Source: Syntrophobacterales bacterium (GTDB taxonomy: Bacteria; Desulfobacterota; Desulfobaccia; Desulfobaccales; 0-14-0-80-60-11). From it: a stretch of DNA of 64,000 bases. The stretch covers positions 1 through 64,000 of the forward strand of contig JALNYP010000010.1 of NCBI GenBank assembly GCA_023229795.1, given 5' to 3'. Below, piece after piece: positions 41,834 through 50,163 of the stretch. The translations under genes were made by a program, and so were the position numbers. Below the pieces are notes generated by a model. That model saw only the letters and a list, made by a program, of their open reading frames with translations. It did no database searches and was not told the origin of the DNA. Each line of letters starts with the position of its first letter. The stretch's first letter is position 1.

Positions 41834-41863
41834 CTATACAAAAGAATACTTGTCAAGAGAATA
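41834..41863 (-). promoter_or_regulatory. lexA promoter with tandem 15-bp repeat (candidate LexA operator)
   Basis: CTATACAAAAGAATA (41834-41848) and CTTGTCAAGAGAATA (41849-41863) are adjacent and match at 11 of 15 positions. The second contains the reverse complement of a perfect TTGACA (-35, minus strand). A -10 near 41828-41833 (TAGTTT) would be 17 bases away but is poor. The repeat does not match the E. coli CTGT-N8-ACAG box. Confidence 0.5.
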
Positions 41864-41943
41864 GTTTAATTTCGAACTTGACCCCCCCGCCAGTGGTTAG
41901 AGAGAGGTTGAAATCTGCTTGGGGTCTTGTTATGCTGGCCATT

Positions 41944-43107
41944 ATGGAACAGCACTCAGGCAGCGCCGTGTCCCGCCGGGCCCGGGAGATCACCCCGTTT
42001 CTGGTGATGGATATCCTGGAGCGGGCCAAGGAATTGGAACGCCAGGGCGAGCACATCATTCACCTGGAGATCGGGGAGCCGGACTACGACACGCCCCAGG
42101 TGGTCAAAGACGCGGCCTATCGGGCCATGGCCGCAGGCGAGACCCAGTACACCCATTCCCAGGGGCTGATCGAGCTGCGGGAGGCTTTGTGCCAGCACTA
42201 CTGGGAAAAGTACGGGGTGGTGGTCAGGCCGGAGCAATTCATCGTCACGTCGGGCACTTCCCCGGCCATGATCCTGATCTTCGGGGCCTTGTTGGACCCC
42301 GGCGACGAGTTGCTGCTCCCCAACCTCCATTACGCCTGCTACCCCAACGTCCTCAGGCTGGTGGACGCGGCGGCCCTCTACGTGCCGGTCAAGGAGGCAG
42401 ACGGCTTCCAGTTGAACCCGGCGGAGGTGGAAGGTTATCTCACGCCCCGCACCAAGGGGATTCTGGTCAACTCTCCGGGCAACCCCACCGGCACCTTGAT
42501 GCCGCCTGACTGGATGGCCCGCTTGGCGAAGCTGGGCCCTTACGTCATTTCCGATGAGATCTACCATGGCCTGGTGTATGAAGGCCAGGAGCACTCCATC
42601 CTGGAATACACCGACCGGGCCTTTGTCATTAACGGCTTTTCCAAGGTCTATGCCATGACCGGCTGGCGCCTGGGCTATCTCATTGCGCCGCCGGATTTCA
42701 TCCGGCCGCTGCAGAAATTGATGCAGAATTTCTTCATTTCGGCCAACCCCTTTGTGCAGCGGGCCGGGATTGCGGCCCTGACCCGGACGGGGCCGGAAAT
42801 CGAAGCCATGCGGGCCACCTACGACGTCCGGCGCCGCTTTCTGCTGGCAGGCCTGGAAAAATTGGGCTTCCGGATTCCCGTGCCCCCCACCGGGGCCTTT
42901 TATGTCTTTGTCAACGCCCGCCACCTCTCGGACGATTCCTACGCCCTGGCCTTCGATATCCTGGAGCAGGCCAAAGTCGGGGTGGCCCCGGGCATCGATT
43001 TCGGTCCCGGCGGCGAAGGCTTTCTCCGCTTTTCCTACGCCAACTCCCTGGAAAATCTGCAAGAGGCCCTGGACCGCCTGGCGGCCTACCTGGCCCGGCG
43101 GGGGTGA
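41944..43107 (+). CDS. PLP-dependent class I/II aminotransferase
   Basis: A fold-type I aminotransferase of about 387 residues. It has HLEIGEPDYDTP, the Tyr-stacking region YTHSQGLIELREAL, NSPGNPTGTL (Asn for PLP O3'), SDEIYHGLVYEG and the PLP-binding lysine in NGFSKVYAMTGWRLGYL, plus the substrate carboxylate Arg in FLRFSYANSLENLQ. This is the aspartate/alanine/aromatic aminotransferase group; the donor and acceptor are not determined. The ATG at 41944 is a compromise: the frame opens at 41878 and no candidate start has a clean ribosome site. It is divergent from lexA, sharing a 120-base control region. Confidence 0.88.
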   Translation: MEQHSGSAVSRRAREITPFLVMDILERAKELERQGEHIIHLEIGEPDYDTPQVVKDAAYRAMAAGETQYTHSQGLIELREALCQHYWEKYGVVVRPEQFIVTSGTSPAMILIFGALLDPGDELLLPNLHYACYPNVLRLVDAAALYVPVKEADGFQLNPAEVEGYLTPRTKGILVNSPGNPTGTLMPPDWMARLAKLGPYVISDEIYHGLVYEGQEHSILEYTDRAFVINGFSKVYAMTGWRLGYLIAPPDFIRPLQKLMQNFFISANPFVQRAGIAALTRTGPEIEAMRATYDVRRRFLLAGLEKLGFRIPVPPTGAFYVFVNARHLSDDSYALAFDILEQAKVGVAPGIDFGPGGEGFLRFSYANSLENLQEALDRLAAYLARRG

Positions 43108-43711
43108 TTCTAAGCGCGTCTGGAAAGGGGGCCAGGGGCCGACGCCACTGACCCCTCTCCTCAAGCCTCTCCCCCACCTCCAAAACCAGACAGGCAGAAA
43201 GTCCCGCCTTCCCAGGCTAAAATCTGGTGCCGCGGATATTGAGCTGCGTCCCAAAAGCTATTTTTTAGCCCCAGGCTTTACCGTGGAAGATTCACCGTAG
43301 GGGCGAGCCGGCGGCTCGCCCTTTCGGGGTGGCTGCACCGCTCATGCGGGCTTAGCCTATGCCTCCCCAGGCGAGACGTCTTTGTCACCCTTAATTGGGA
43401 ATAATTATGAGGGCTCCTCCAGGAGGCCGCTCTCAATTTGCTAAGCGCCGGCGTGGTCCGGCCGGACGGCCCCAGGCGGTTTTGTCAATTTGATACGGAA
43501 ATGTCAGGCGGATCGCCCTTTCTCTCAATTTTAGATTCTGCCGGGAGAGGAGCCAAAGAGACCCCGGGGACTGACGGGGTTACGAGTCTATTTTACCTGT
43601 TAATGCAATTAGTTACCCAATAACCCCGTGGTCTCAATCCTGGCAAGCTTTATGCATTTATAGAAGTAAATCGCAGCACGCGATCCCATTAAACCGGTAG
43701 GAGAAAACTCA
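43108..43711. other. 604-base intergenic region, no gene seen
   Basis: No coding frame here has a ribosome site or family-like sequence. A palindrome related to the dispersed family lies at 43297-43321. Further on, GAGACC and ACGGGGTTA-type segments near 43556-43584 can pair with TAACCCCGTGGTCTC (about 43620-43635), enclosing an AT-rich loop. This looks structured but I cannot name it. Confidence 0.4.
43297..43321. repeat. Palindromic element (GTAGGGGCGAGCC type)
   Basis: GGGCGAGCCG and its complement GCGGCTCGCCC, preceded by GTAG as in the other members of the family. A variant of the type A elements. Confidence 0.7.
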
Positions 43712-44044
43712 ATGAAAAAGATTATCAGCACCTTGACTGCCATGACTTTTGCCCTGGGGCTCGCGGCCGCGGCCCAGGCCCAGATCGCTAAAACCCCGGA
43801 GAAACCCGAGGTCAAGAGCACTCAGGCCCAGACCCAGGTAACCCCCCAGGAAGCCGCCAAGACCGGCGAACCCGCGGCCAAAGAAGCCGTCAAGACCGGC
43901 GACAAAACCAAAGAAATGGTGAAGCCGGGAGACCAGGACAAAGGCAAACATGCGGCCAAGAAAGAGGCCAAGAAGCTGACCAAGCAAGGCGGAGCCGAGA
44001 AGAAAGCCGGCGCGCCCATGGCAACCACGCCCGCGGCGAAGTAA
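43712..44044 (+). CDS. Small secreted Ala/Lys-rich protein, 110 aa
   Basis: A signal peptide (MKKIISTLTAMTFALGLAAA, cleavage after AQA) is followed by about 87 residues of low-complexity sequence rich in Ala, Lys, Thr, Glu and Gln, with repeated KTGD/KTGE and AAKEA units and no cysteine or aromatic residue. The mature protein should be disordered and basic. Proteins of this kind occur in many Proteobacteria; no function can be given. GTAGGAGA precedes the ATG and a strong terminator follows, so it is a stand-alone transcript. Confidence 0.75.
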   Translation: MKKIISTLTAMTFALGLAAAAQAQIAKTPEKPEVKSTQAQTQVTPQEAAKTGEPAAKEAVKTGDKTKEMVKPGDQDKGKHAAKKEAKKLTKQGGAEKKAGAPMATTPAAK

Positions 44045-44086
44045 GTGCGGCTGAACCAACCTTAGCAATAACCGGTCAGACTATAA

Positions 44087-44129
44087 GGCCGGGAGGGGTC
44101 GATGCACCCTTCCGGCCATTCTTTTTTTT
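44087..44129 (+). terminator. Intrinsic terminator after the small secreted protein
   Basis: GGCCGGGAGGGGT and CACCCTTCCGGCC arms with a short loop, followed by ATT and a run of eight T residues. Confidence 0.9.
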
Positions 44130-44161
44130 GCGGGGCCGACCTTGCCGCAGCCGGCGGCCCC

Positions 44162-44677
44162 TTACAACTTCTTCAGCTTTTGCCGTTGCCGGCGCTGGCT
44201 TTTGGGCAGGCGCCGGGCCGGGCCTTTCTTGTGGCTGTCCCGGGTGGCCGCGCCCTCGTCGTCGTCCCGGTCGGCTGCGCCCTCGGGCCCCTGCAGGTGC
44301 AGCAGGTCAAACTGGCCGGCGCTGATCCAGGTAGCCTTCACCTGTTCGGCGCACCCCTGGATCTCCCGATCCGAGGTGACCACCAGGGCGCGCTCCCGCT
44401 CCAGGCGCAGCAAGCGTTTGATCACCTCATCGGCCCGCTCCCCCCGCCGGGAATAAATGATCAGGATCCCCTGATGCCGGTCCCGGCTCTCTTTCAGATC
44501 GCCATGCTGCCAACCGTCAAAGACCACGGTCACCTGGTGATGGGACCGCCGCCGATAGTGAGCCAGCAGTTCCAACAAGGCCTCCCGGCCCGCTTGCAGG
44601 TCCAGGGCGTCCAGGGGCTGCAATTGGGGCGACTGGCGAATCAGATTGTAGCCGTCAACAATAAGGTGCATGGCCAT
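44162..44677 (-). CDS. YacP-like NYN-domain ribonuclease-fold protein
   Basis: The first 120 residues match the NYN domain of the YacP family, a PIN-like RNA nuclease fold: HLIVDGYNLIRQSP with the first acidic residue, VTVVFDGWQHG, IIYSRRGERADEVIKRLL and VVTSDREIQ. These supply the expected cluster of aspartates that bind metal. The C-terminal 45 residues are basic and disordered (KKGPARRLPKSQRRQRQKLKKL), which may bind RNA. B. subtilis YacP (Rae1) is a ribosome-dependent mRNA nuclease, but substrate here is unknown. No ribosome site precedes the ATG. Confidence 0.85.
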   Translation of the reverse strand: MAMHLIVDGYNLIRQSPQLQPLDALDLQAGREALLELLAHYRRRSHHQVTVVFDGWQHGDLKESRDRHQGILIIYSRRGERADEVIKRLLRLERERALVVTSDREIQGCAEQVKATWISAGQFDLLHLQGPEGAADRDDDEGAATRDSHKKGPARRLPKSQRRQRQKLKKL

Positions 44678-44796
44678 ATAATATTTAGAATAATGCCACT
44701 GGCACTTGAATGCATAAATTTATTGTCAAATGTCATTATTCTTGCTATAGTTACTCCCTGTTATGTCATATTAACATAACGGGGGAGGATGTGGGG

Positions 44797-45444
44797 ATGC
44801 GTAACTTCATAAGTTTTATGCTCGCGTTGCTGCTGCTGGCGGTCGGCGCGGGGTGCGGGGGGGGCCCGGGGAAGCCCGCCACCGCTACCCTGGGGAAGCT
44901 GGATACGCCGCTGCCGGAATATCAAGCAGCACAAACCGAGTTAACACCGGAACAGAAGTATCTCCAACAAATCTTAATCAAGAAAGGTTATGACGTCAAT
45001 CGGGATAAGCCCACGATTATCGTGGTCCACAAACTCAGCCGCAAACTTACCTGTTACCGGGGTCTGACCCCGCTCAAGACTTATCCCGTGGTCTTGGGCA
45101 ATGATCCGCGTAACGATAAGTTGTGCCAGGGTGATACGTGCACCCCCGAAGGAGTCTATCGCATCCGGGCCAAGTACCCTCATCCCCGGTGGGACTCCTT
45201 TATCTGGCTGGATTATCCCAATACCGCCAACTGGCTTAAGTTCGCCAAGGCCAAGCAGGCCGGGCGGATCCCGCCGGACGCGGACATCGGCGGCCAGGTC
45301 GGCATCCACGGGACTGAGGACCCTTTAAGGAACCTCAGCGGCCAGAACTGGACCAAGGGCTGTATTTCTCTGCAAAATAAAGATCTGGACGAGATTTATC
45401 CCATGGTGAACGATAAAACCCTGGTGGTAATTACCAAGCAATAA
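44797..45444 (+). CDS. L,D-transpeptidase (YkuD domain), probable lipoprotein
   Basis: A 215-residue envelope protein. The N-terminus is a signal sequence ending GAGC, a near-lipobox, so it may be lipid-anchored. The YkuD domain covers about 70-213, with VLGNDPRNDKLCQGDTCTPEG, the conserved GIHGTEDP and the catalytic motif WTKGCISL (Cys nucleophile). Such enzymes form 3-3 cross-links in peptidoglycan or attach proteins to it. The start at 44797 is preferred over the frame opening at 44710 because GGGGGAGG lies just upstream and a signal peptide then begins properly. A terminator follows. Confidence 0.88.
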   Translation: MRNFISFMLALLLLAVGAGCGGGPGKPATATLGKLDTPLPEYQAAQTELTPEQKYLQQILIKKGYDVNRDKPTIIVVHKLSRKLTCYRGLTPLKTYPVVLGNDPRNDKLCQGDTCTPEGVYRIRAKYPHPRWDSFIWLDYPNTANWLKFAKAKQAGRIPPDADIGGQVGIHGTEDPLRNLSGQNWTKGCISLQNKDLDEIYPMVNDKTLVVITKQ

Positions 45445-45471
45445 AGCATGGAGGCCCTTGGGTCGAATTCA

Positions 45472-45500
45472 AGGCAGACCGCACGAGGTCTGCCTTTTTT
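45472..45500 (+). terminator. Intrinsic terminator after the L,D-transpeptidase
   Basis: AGGCAGACC and GGTCTGCCT arms around GCACGA, followed by TTTTT. Confidence 0.92.
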
Positions 45501-45502
45501 GG

Positions 45503-46258
45503 TCACTCCGGAAGGTCTGGTCCCGGAGGTAAATCCTCCAACGCTGCCTGCTCTTCAGGAAGAACCGACTCCACGTCGGAGATCAGCGCCTGGGAGATAA
45601 ACATGCCCACCAGCCAGGCGATGAGCACCGTGATGTAGAAATGGCCGATCACGGCCTCCACCGCCACCACCATGCGCGGAAAGGGCAACAGAGGCACAAT
45701 GTCGCCGAAGCCCACCCCCACGATGGTGATCAGGCTGAAGTAGAGCATTTCGGTCATCAAGCCGTGGGGCCGGTTCGGGACACTGCTCAGGGGCAGGTTG
45801 AAGGCCTGGGGTTGATAGAAAAATAAGATGGCGTAAAAATTGGCAAAGATGATACTGAGTAAGAAGTAGGCCACCACCGCGGCGAAGATGGTGTCCAGGG
45901 TAACCCGGCGGCTTCGGGCAATATAGACGAGGGTGGCGGCAATGGAAACCGCCAGCAGCATCATATAGAAAACCCAGGCGGTTAACAGATCCCGGTATGC
46001 CCCCGGTCCTCCGAAAAGGGTATACTTCAGAAAAAAGACCGCACCGAGCAGCCAAAGCCCCAGCATCGCCAGGCGCAGTTTGGGCAGGCTGCTGGCGGAC
46101 AGCGATACCAGCAGAACGTTCACCAATACGAGCTGAAAGAAGATCGACAGGATGGGGTGCCCGATAGAAAACGGCATGGTCAGAAACAGCAAGAGGATAA
46201 AGACCGTGAGCTGCAAGAAACGCAGGGACTTGAGCCAGGAAAATGGGTTTTTCAGCAT
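45503..46258 (-). CDS. Ion-channel-type membrane protein (potassium-channel pore motif)
   Basis: A 251-residue membrane protein with about six hydrophobic segments. The last two flank a pore loop: TEMLYFSLITIVGVGFGDIVP resembles the potassium-channel selectivity filter (TVGYGD), with VGFGD in place of the usual sequence. It lacks the charged S4-type arginine ladder and the cytoplasmic RCK domain. The C-terminal tail is short and acidic. It is probably a 2TM-pore-type channel with extra N-terminal helices; ion selectivity is uncertain because of the altered filter. Confidence 0.82.
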   Translation of the reverse strand: MLKNPFSWLKSLRFLQLTVFILLLFLTMPFSIGHPILSIFFQLVLVNVLLVSLSASSLPKLRLAMLGLWLLGAVFFLKYTLFGGPGAYRDLLTAWVFYMMLLAVSIAATLVYIARSRRVTLDTIFAAVVAYFLLSIIFANFYAILFFYQPQAFNLPLSSVPNRPHGLMTEMLYFSLITIVGVGFGDIVPLLPFPRMVVAVEAVIGHFYITVLIAWLVGMFISQALISDVESVLPEEQAALEDLPPGPDLPE

Positions 46259-46427
46259 ATCGAGCGCTCCGAACCTACGTTGAAGTGAAGATTACTGACA
46301 AGCTCATGGCCGGTTAATGAATAACTCTTACCAGCGTTTATAAGTGATCGACGCAGAAAATCAAGTTCAGATCTAAAATACCGCTCACGTTGAGGTAATA
46401 ATTATTGATCAGAAAGGGAGAGGCATC

Positions 46428-47624
46428 GTGAACATCATCCTGGCGCCCGATTCGTTCAAAGGGAGCCTGACTTCCCTGGAAGCGGCGCGTTGTCTGCGGC
46501 AAGGCCTGTTACGCGTCTTTCCCGATGCGCAGGTCACCGACATTCCCGTCGCCGACGGCGGCGAAGGCACGGTGGCGGCTCTGCTCCATGCCGTAGGGGG
46601 CGAAGCGCGGGAAACGGTGGTTAAGGGCCCCCTGGGTAGGCCGGTCGCGGCCCGGTGGGGCCTCCTGGCCGGCGGCGAGACCGCGGTTATCGAAATGGCC
46701 GCGGCTTCCGGCCTGCCTCTGGTGCCGGAGCCGCAGCGGGACCCCCGGGTGACCACCACCTGGGGGACCGGGGAATTGGTCCGGGCGGCGCTGGCGGCCG
46801 GGGTGCGCAAAATCATTCTGGGGCTGGGCGGCAGCGCTACCAACGACGGCGGCAGCGGCCTGATCCGGGCGCTGGGGGCTAAATTTGTGGACGGCCGCGG
46901 CCAGGAATTGCCCCTGGGCGGCCAGGCCCTGGCCGATCTCGCCGCCATCGATCTGGCCGATCTCGATCCCCGGCTCCAGGCGGTGGAAATCCTGGTGGCC
47001 TCAGACGTGGATAACCCCCTCTGCGGCCCCCAGGGTGCCACCGCGGTGTTCGGCCCGCAAAAAGGGGCGACGCCCGCAATGGTCGTCGAACTGGACCGGG
47101 CCCTGGCGCATTATGCCCGGGTGGCGAAGGACGCGACCGGCAAAGATGCCGCGCAGCTCCCCGGAGCCGGCGCGGCCGGGGGTCTGGGCGCGGGATTGCT
47201 GTTCTTCACGCCCGCGGTCCTGCGTCCCGGGATCGGAATCGTCCTTGAAACCGCCGGGTTTGAAGCCCACCTGGCCGGCGCCGACCTGGTGATCACCGGC
47301 GAAGGCCGGACGGATAGCCAGACGATCCGGGGCAAGGTTCCCATGGGGGTCGCCCGCCTGGCGCGCCAGTATGGCGTTCCCGTGGTCTGCATCTCGGGCG
47401 GGTTGGGCGCAGGTGCGGAATTGCTCTATGAGGAGGGAGTGGAGGGATTGGTCAGTTGCGCCCCCGGACCGCTAAGCTTGGAGGAGGCCTTGAGCCAGGC
47501 GGGTCGTCATCTCACCGAGGCCACGGACCGGGCCTGCCGCCTGATCAGGCTCGGCATGGAACTGGGCCGCGGCCTCAAGCCCGGTCACACCACTTCAGGC
47601 TCGATGCCGAAAAAATCCACGTAG
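46428..47624 (+). CDS. Glycerate kinase (family 1, GlxK/GarK-type)
   Basis: The enzyme phosphorylates glycerate (usually to 2-phosphoglycerate in this family), linking glyoxylate or serine breakdown to glycolysis. The 398-residue protein shows the family blocks NIILAPDSFKGSLTS at the start, DIPVADGGEGTVAAL, AAASGLPLVP, TTWGTGELVRAAL, LGGSATNDGG and GEGRTDSQTIRGKVPMGVA. The start is a GTG at 46428 after GGGAGAGG. The C-terminal tail of about 13 residues extends across the end of the convergent sulfotransferase gene by 40 bases, so it may be longer than the family norm. Confidence 0.93.
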   Translation: MNIILAPDSFKGSLTSLEAARCLRQGLLRVFPDAQVTDIPVADGGEGTVAALLHAVGGEARETVVKGPLGRPVAARWGLLAGGETAVIEMAAASGLPLVPEPQRDPRVTTTWGTGELVRAALAAGVRKIILGLGGSATNDGGSGLIRALGAKFVDGRGQELPLGGQALADLAAIDLADLDPRLQAVEILVASDVDNPLCGPQGATAVFGPQKGATPAMVVELDRALAHYARVAKDATGKDAAQLPGAGAAGGLGAGLLFFTPAVLRPGIGIVLETAGFEAHLAGADLVITGEGRTDSQTIRGKVPMGVARLARQYGVPVVCISGGLGAGAELLYEEGVEGLVSCAPGPLSLEEALSQAGRHLTEATDRACRLIRLGMELGRGLKPGHTTSGSMPKKST

Positions 47625-48847
47625 AACTGAAAGCGGCGTCTTTCCTCTGCGGGATCCAGCTCGAATTCCGCCAGGGTATAATGGTGCACCCCGCCCTTGT
47701 CTTTGGGGTTGGCCCGCAGAAAGCGCTCCATGGCCGCGATCGCGGCCGCGGTAAGTTCCAGGTCGAAGTATTCGTAGATCCGCCGCACCATGGCCATGGG
47801 GTTCCGGATCAGTTCCAGATAATGAATATCCAGGAGCTGTTTCTGCCAGGGGCCGTCCTCCCGGCGCCACTTCATGGCCAGGTGCGCCCCTTCATCCCAG
47901 CGCCCCCTCACCTCCCGGGCCAGCGCGGCCTTGTCGATGTGGTCCGTAAAGCCGCTGCGCAACACCTCGGTAAAACTGGCGCAGGACCCCAGGACCTTGA
48001 GGGGATCGCGATGAGTCAGAATGATGCCCGCATCGGGATAGACCTGAAAGAGGGCGTCCAAAGCCAGCAGGTGACTGGGGGCCTTGAGTACCCATCTTTG
48101 ACCGGGACAGCGCCATTGCAGCTGCTGGAGAAACTGCCGGTGGAATTCATAAGCCGGGCGCTTGTCCTGCCGGTCATGCCAGGCCCGGTAGGTAGGCACG
48201 GCATACATGGATTCAAACGTATAGCTGAGAAAAGCGTAGCTGGTAATGGCAATGCACTCTTGGGGCAGCCGGGCGTCGATCAGGTGGACGGTTTTAAAAT
48301 CGGGCATCAGGAAGTCAATGGACTTCAGTTGCCAAGCGGCGCGGGCGATGCGAGGATCGGAGTCGTAAGAAGCCCGTTCCGGGGGCGGGGAAGGCGACAT
48401 CACCTCCCAAACCTGGGGCGAGCGGGCCCCGGGATCCTGGGCCAGGAGGGCGTGGAGAAAGGTGGTGCCGCTCCGGGGCAGGCCGGTGATGAACAGGGGG
48501 CGCCGGATGACTTCGTCGGCAATGGCGGGGTAGCGTTTACGGTCGGCCACCAGCCGGAGCCGGTTGTTTAAGAGCCGCACCGTGTCCCCTTGCACGCACA
48601 GACGGCCGGCAAAGTTGAGATCGGCCTCGGTCTCGAAGGCCCGGAGCAGGATACGCAGCGCTTCACGGAACGAGTCGTCGCCGAAGTCGTCCAGGCCGGT
48701 GCTCTTGCGGGCGCGGTGGATCAGGGTCTGTTCATCCAGCCGCAGCCATGAGAAACCGTTTCTCAGGAAGAGCGGACCTAGCGCATTGATCAGGCGGACC
48801 AGCCTCGACCGATGGAGCACCGGTAGGGGCACATTATTATCGTACAT
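47585..48847 (-). CDS. Sulfotransferase-family protein
   Basis: The 420-residue product contains the 5'-phosphosulfate-binding loop LFITGLPRSGTTFLHALL (near 130) and the 3'-phosphate motif region GQRWVLKAPSHLLALDALFQVYPDAGIILTHRDPLKVLGS (near 250), the signatures of PAPS-dependent sulfotransferases, and a bacterial Sulfotransfer_3-like layout. It would transfer sulfate from PAPS to a carbohydrate, lipid or peptide acceptor; the acceptor is unknown. It converges on the glycerate kinase gene with a 40-base overlap. A palindrome overlaps its likely promoter. Confidence 0.85.
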   Translation of the reverse strand: MYDNNVPLPVLHRSRLVRLINALGPLFLRNGFSWLRLDEQTLIHRARKSTGLDDFGDDSFREALRILLRAFETEADLNFAGRLCVQGDTVRLLNNRLRLVADRKRYPAIADEVIRRPLFITGLPRSGTTFLHALLAQDPGARSPQVWEVMSPSPPPERASYDSDPRIARAAWQLKSIDFLMPDFKTVHLIDARLPQECIAITSYAFLSYTFESMYAVPTYRAWHDRQDKRPAYEFHRQFLQQLQWRCPGQRWVLKAPSHLLALDALFQVYPDAGIILTHRDPLKVLGSCASFTEVLRSGFTDHIDKAALAREVRGRWDEGAHLAMKWRREDGPWQKQLLDIHYLELIRNPMAMVRRIYEYFDLELTAAAIAAMERFLRANPKDKGGVHHYTLAEFELDPAEERRRFQFYVDFFGIEPEVV

Positions 48848-48909
48848 AGGCTTTCGGTGGCAGTAGGGCGGCCGGGATTCAGAGGCCTGCAGTCCATAAT
48901 TTTACCAGC

Positions 48910-48942
48910 ATTGTAACCATGACAGGTTGTTTAGACAACCTG
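48910..48942 (-). promoter_or_regulatory. Promoter/operator of the sulfotransferase gene
   Basis: On the minus strand TTGTCT (48933-48938) and TACAAT (48910-48915) are 17 bases apart. The -35 lies within a 20-base palindrome, CAGGTTGT and ACAACCTG around four bases (48923-48942), a likely repressor site. The gene starts 63 bases downstream. Confidence 0.55.
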
Positions 48943-49084
48943 AGAAAGTAATATATTTCGTCAAAACAGCAAAATACCCCCTCTCAGCGCCCCGGCGCTA
49001 ATTGATATAATGTTCTCAAGATGGTTACCTCTTCGCCAACCCTGAGGTTCGGGCCGAAACGCGGGCTTGAGAGAGGATGAGGTG

Positions 49085-49975
49085 ATGACCAAATCGGGGG
49101 CCCAGGCCGGCAAGCCAGCGGAGTCCGTCGCCGGGACGCCCGAGGGGCTCACGCCTGACGTGATCGAGCGGTTCCGGCAGCAGATTTACCGGTATTTTCA
49201 AGAACAGGGGCGGCAGCTCCCCTGGCGCCAAACCTATGACCCCTATAGCATCCTGGTCTCCGAAATCATGCTGCAACAGACCCAGGTGGAACGGGTGCTC
49301 CTCAAGTACGGGCCGTTTCTGGCCCGCTTCCCCGACTTCGCCTCCCTGGCCCGGGCCCCGTTGCGGGAGGTCATGGCCGCCTGGCAGGGCCTGGGCTATA
49401 ATCGCCGGGCCCTGGCCCTGCAGCGCCTCGCCGGTCGGGTCATAAGCGAGTTTGACGGCCGGCTCTCCCCGAGCGTGGAGGTCTTGCGCACCCTGCCCGG
49501 CATCGGCCCCGCCACCGCCGGGGCGCTGGCCGCCTTTGCCTTCAGCCAGCCGGTGGTGTTCATCGAGACCAACATCCGCCGGGTGTTTATCCACTGCTTT
49601 TTTGCCGATCGCTCCGAGGTCAGGGATCAGGAGATTCTGCCGCTGCTGGCGCTCACCCTGGACCGGGAGCGGCCGCGGCCCTGGTATTACGCCCTCATGG
49701 ATTACGGCGCCGGGCTGAAACGCCTGGGGCCCAATGCCAACCGCAGGAGCGCTCACTACCAGCGCCAAAGCCCCTTTGCCGATTCCGACCGGCAGATTCG
49801 GGGCCTGATCCTCCAGGCCCTGGTCAAGACCCCGGCCCTCACCGACGCGGAACTGCTCCGGCTCGTAGGCCGGGACCCGGCGCGGACCCAACCCATCATC
49901 GCCGCCTTGATCCGGGAAGGTTTCCTGGAACGGGTAGGGGCGCACCTGCGCATCGCCGCCGGCCCCTCGTCATAA
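49085..49975 (+). CDS. MutY-like HhH-GPD DNA glycosylase without iron-sulfur ligands
   Basis: A 296-residue member of the endonuclease III/MutY superfamily. It has the MutY-like catalytic Glu near 60 (ILVSEIMLQQTQVE), the helix-hairpin-helix LRTLPGIGPATAGAL and the following FIETNIRRVF, where MutY has the catalytic Asp (LDGNVKRV); here the position is Glu (about 161). The four cysteines of the 4Fe-4S cluster, normally after MDLGA, are absent: the stretch MDYGAGLKRLGPNANRRSAHYQRQ contains none. The C-terminal MutT-like domain is replaced by a small winged-helix-like region. Start at ATG 49085 after GAGGATGAGG. Base specificity is uncertain. Confidence 0.85.
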   Translation: MTKSGAQAGKPAESVAGTPEGLTPDVIERFRQQIYRYFQEQGRQLPWRQTYDPYSILVSEIMLQQTQVERVLLKYGPFLARFPDFASLARAPLREVMAAWQGLGYNRRALALQRLAGRVISEFDGRLSPSVEVLRTLPGIGPATAGALAAFAFSQPVVFIETNIRRVFIHCFFADRSEVRDQEILPLLALTLDRERPRPWYYALMDYGAGLKRLGPNANRRSAHYQRQSPFADSDRQIRGLILQALVKTPALTDAELLRLVGRDPARTQPIIAALIREGFLERVGAHLRIAAGPSS

Positions 49976-50050
49976 CCCGCGGCTTATTACCGAGGAGAGT
50001 TTTTTGGGTAGCCGCAGAGCCTGCGCTGCCCGCGAAATTCCACGCCTGGC

Positions 50051-50094
50051 AAAAATATAAGGCTCAAGCCGGAACCGCGCTCCCGGCTTGAGCC
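50051..50094 (-). terminator. Intrinsic terminator after the formate dehydrogenase operon
   Basis: GGCTCAAGCCGG and CCGGCTTGAGCC are perfect 12-base arms; on the minus strand TTATATTTTT follows. It lies 70 bases past the last gene of the operon and could also stop the convergent glycosylase gene. Confidence 0.85.
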
Positions 50095-50163
50095 TCTGGT
50101 TATTCCCTGCATGGGTTAGAGAGTCAGGGAGAGGGACAGTAAACGGCCCCTCTCCCGGATCTC

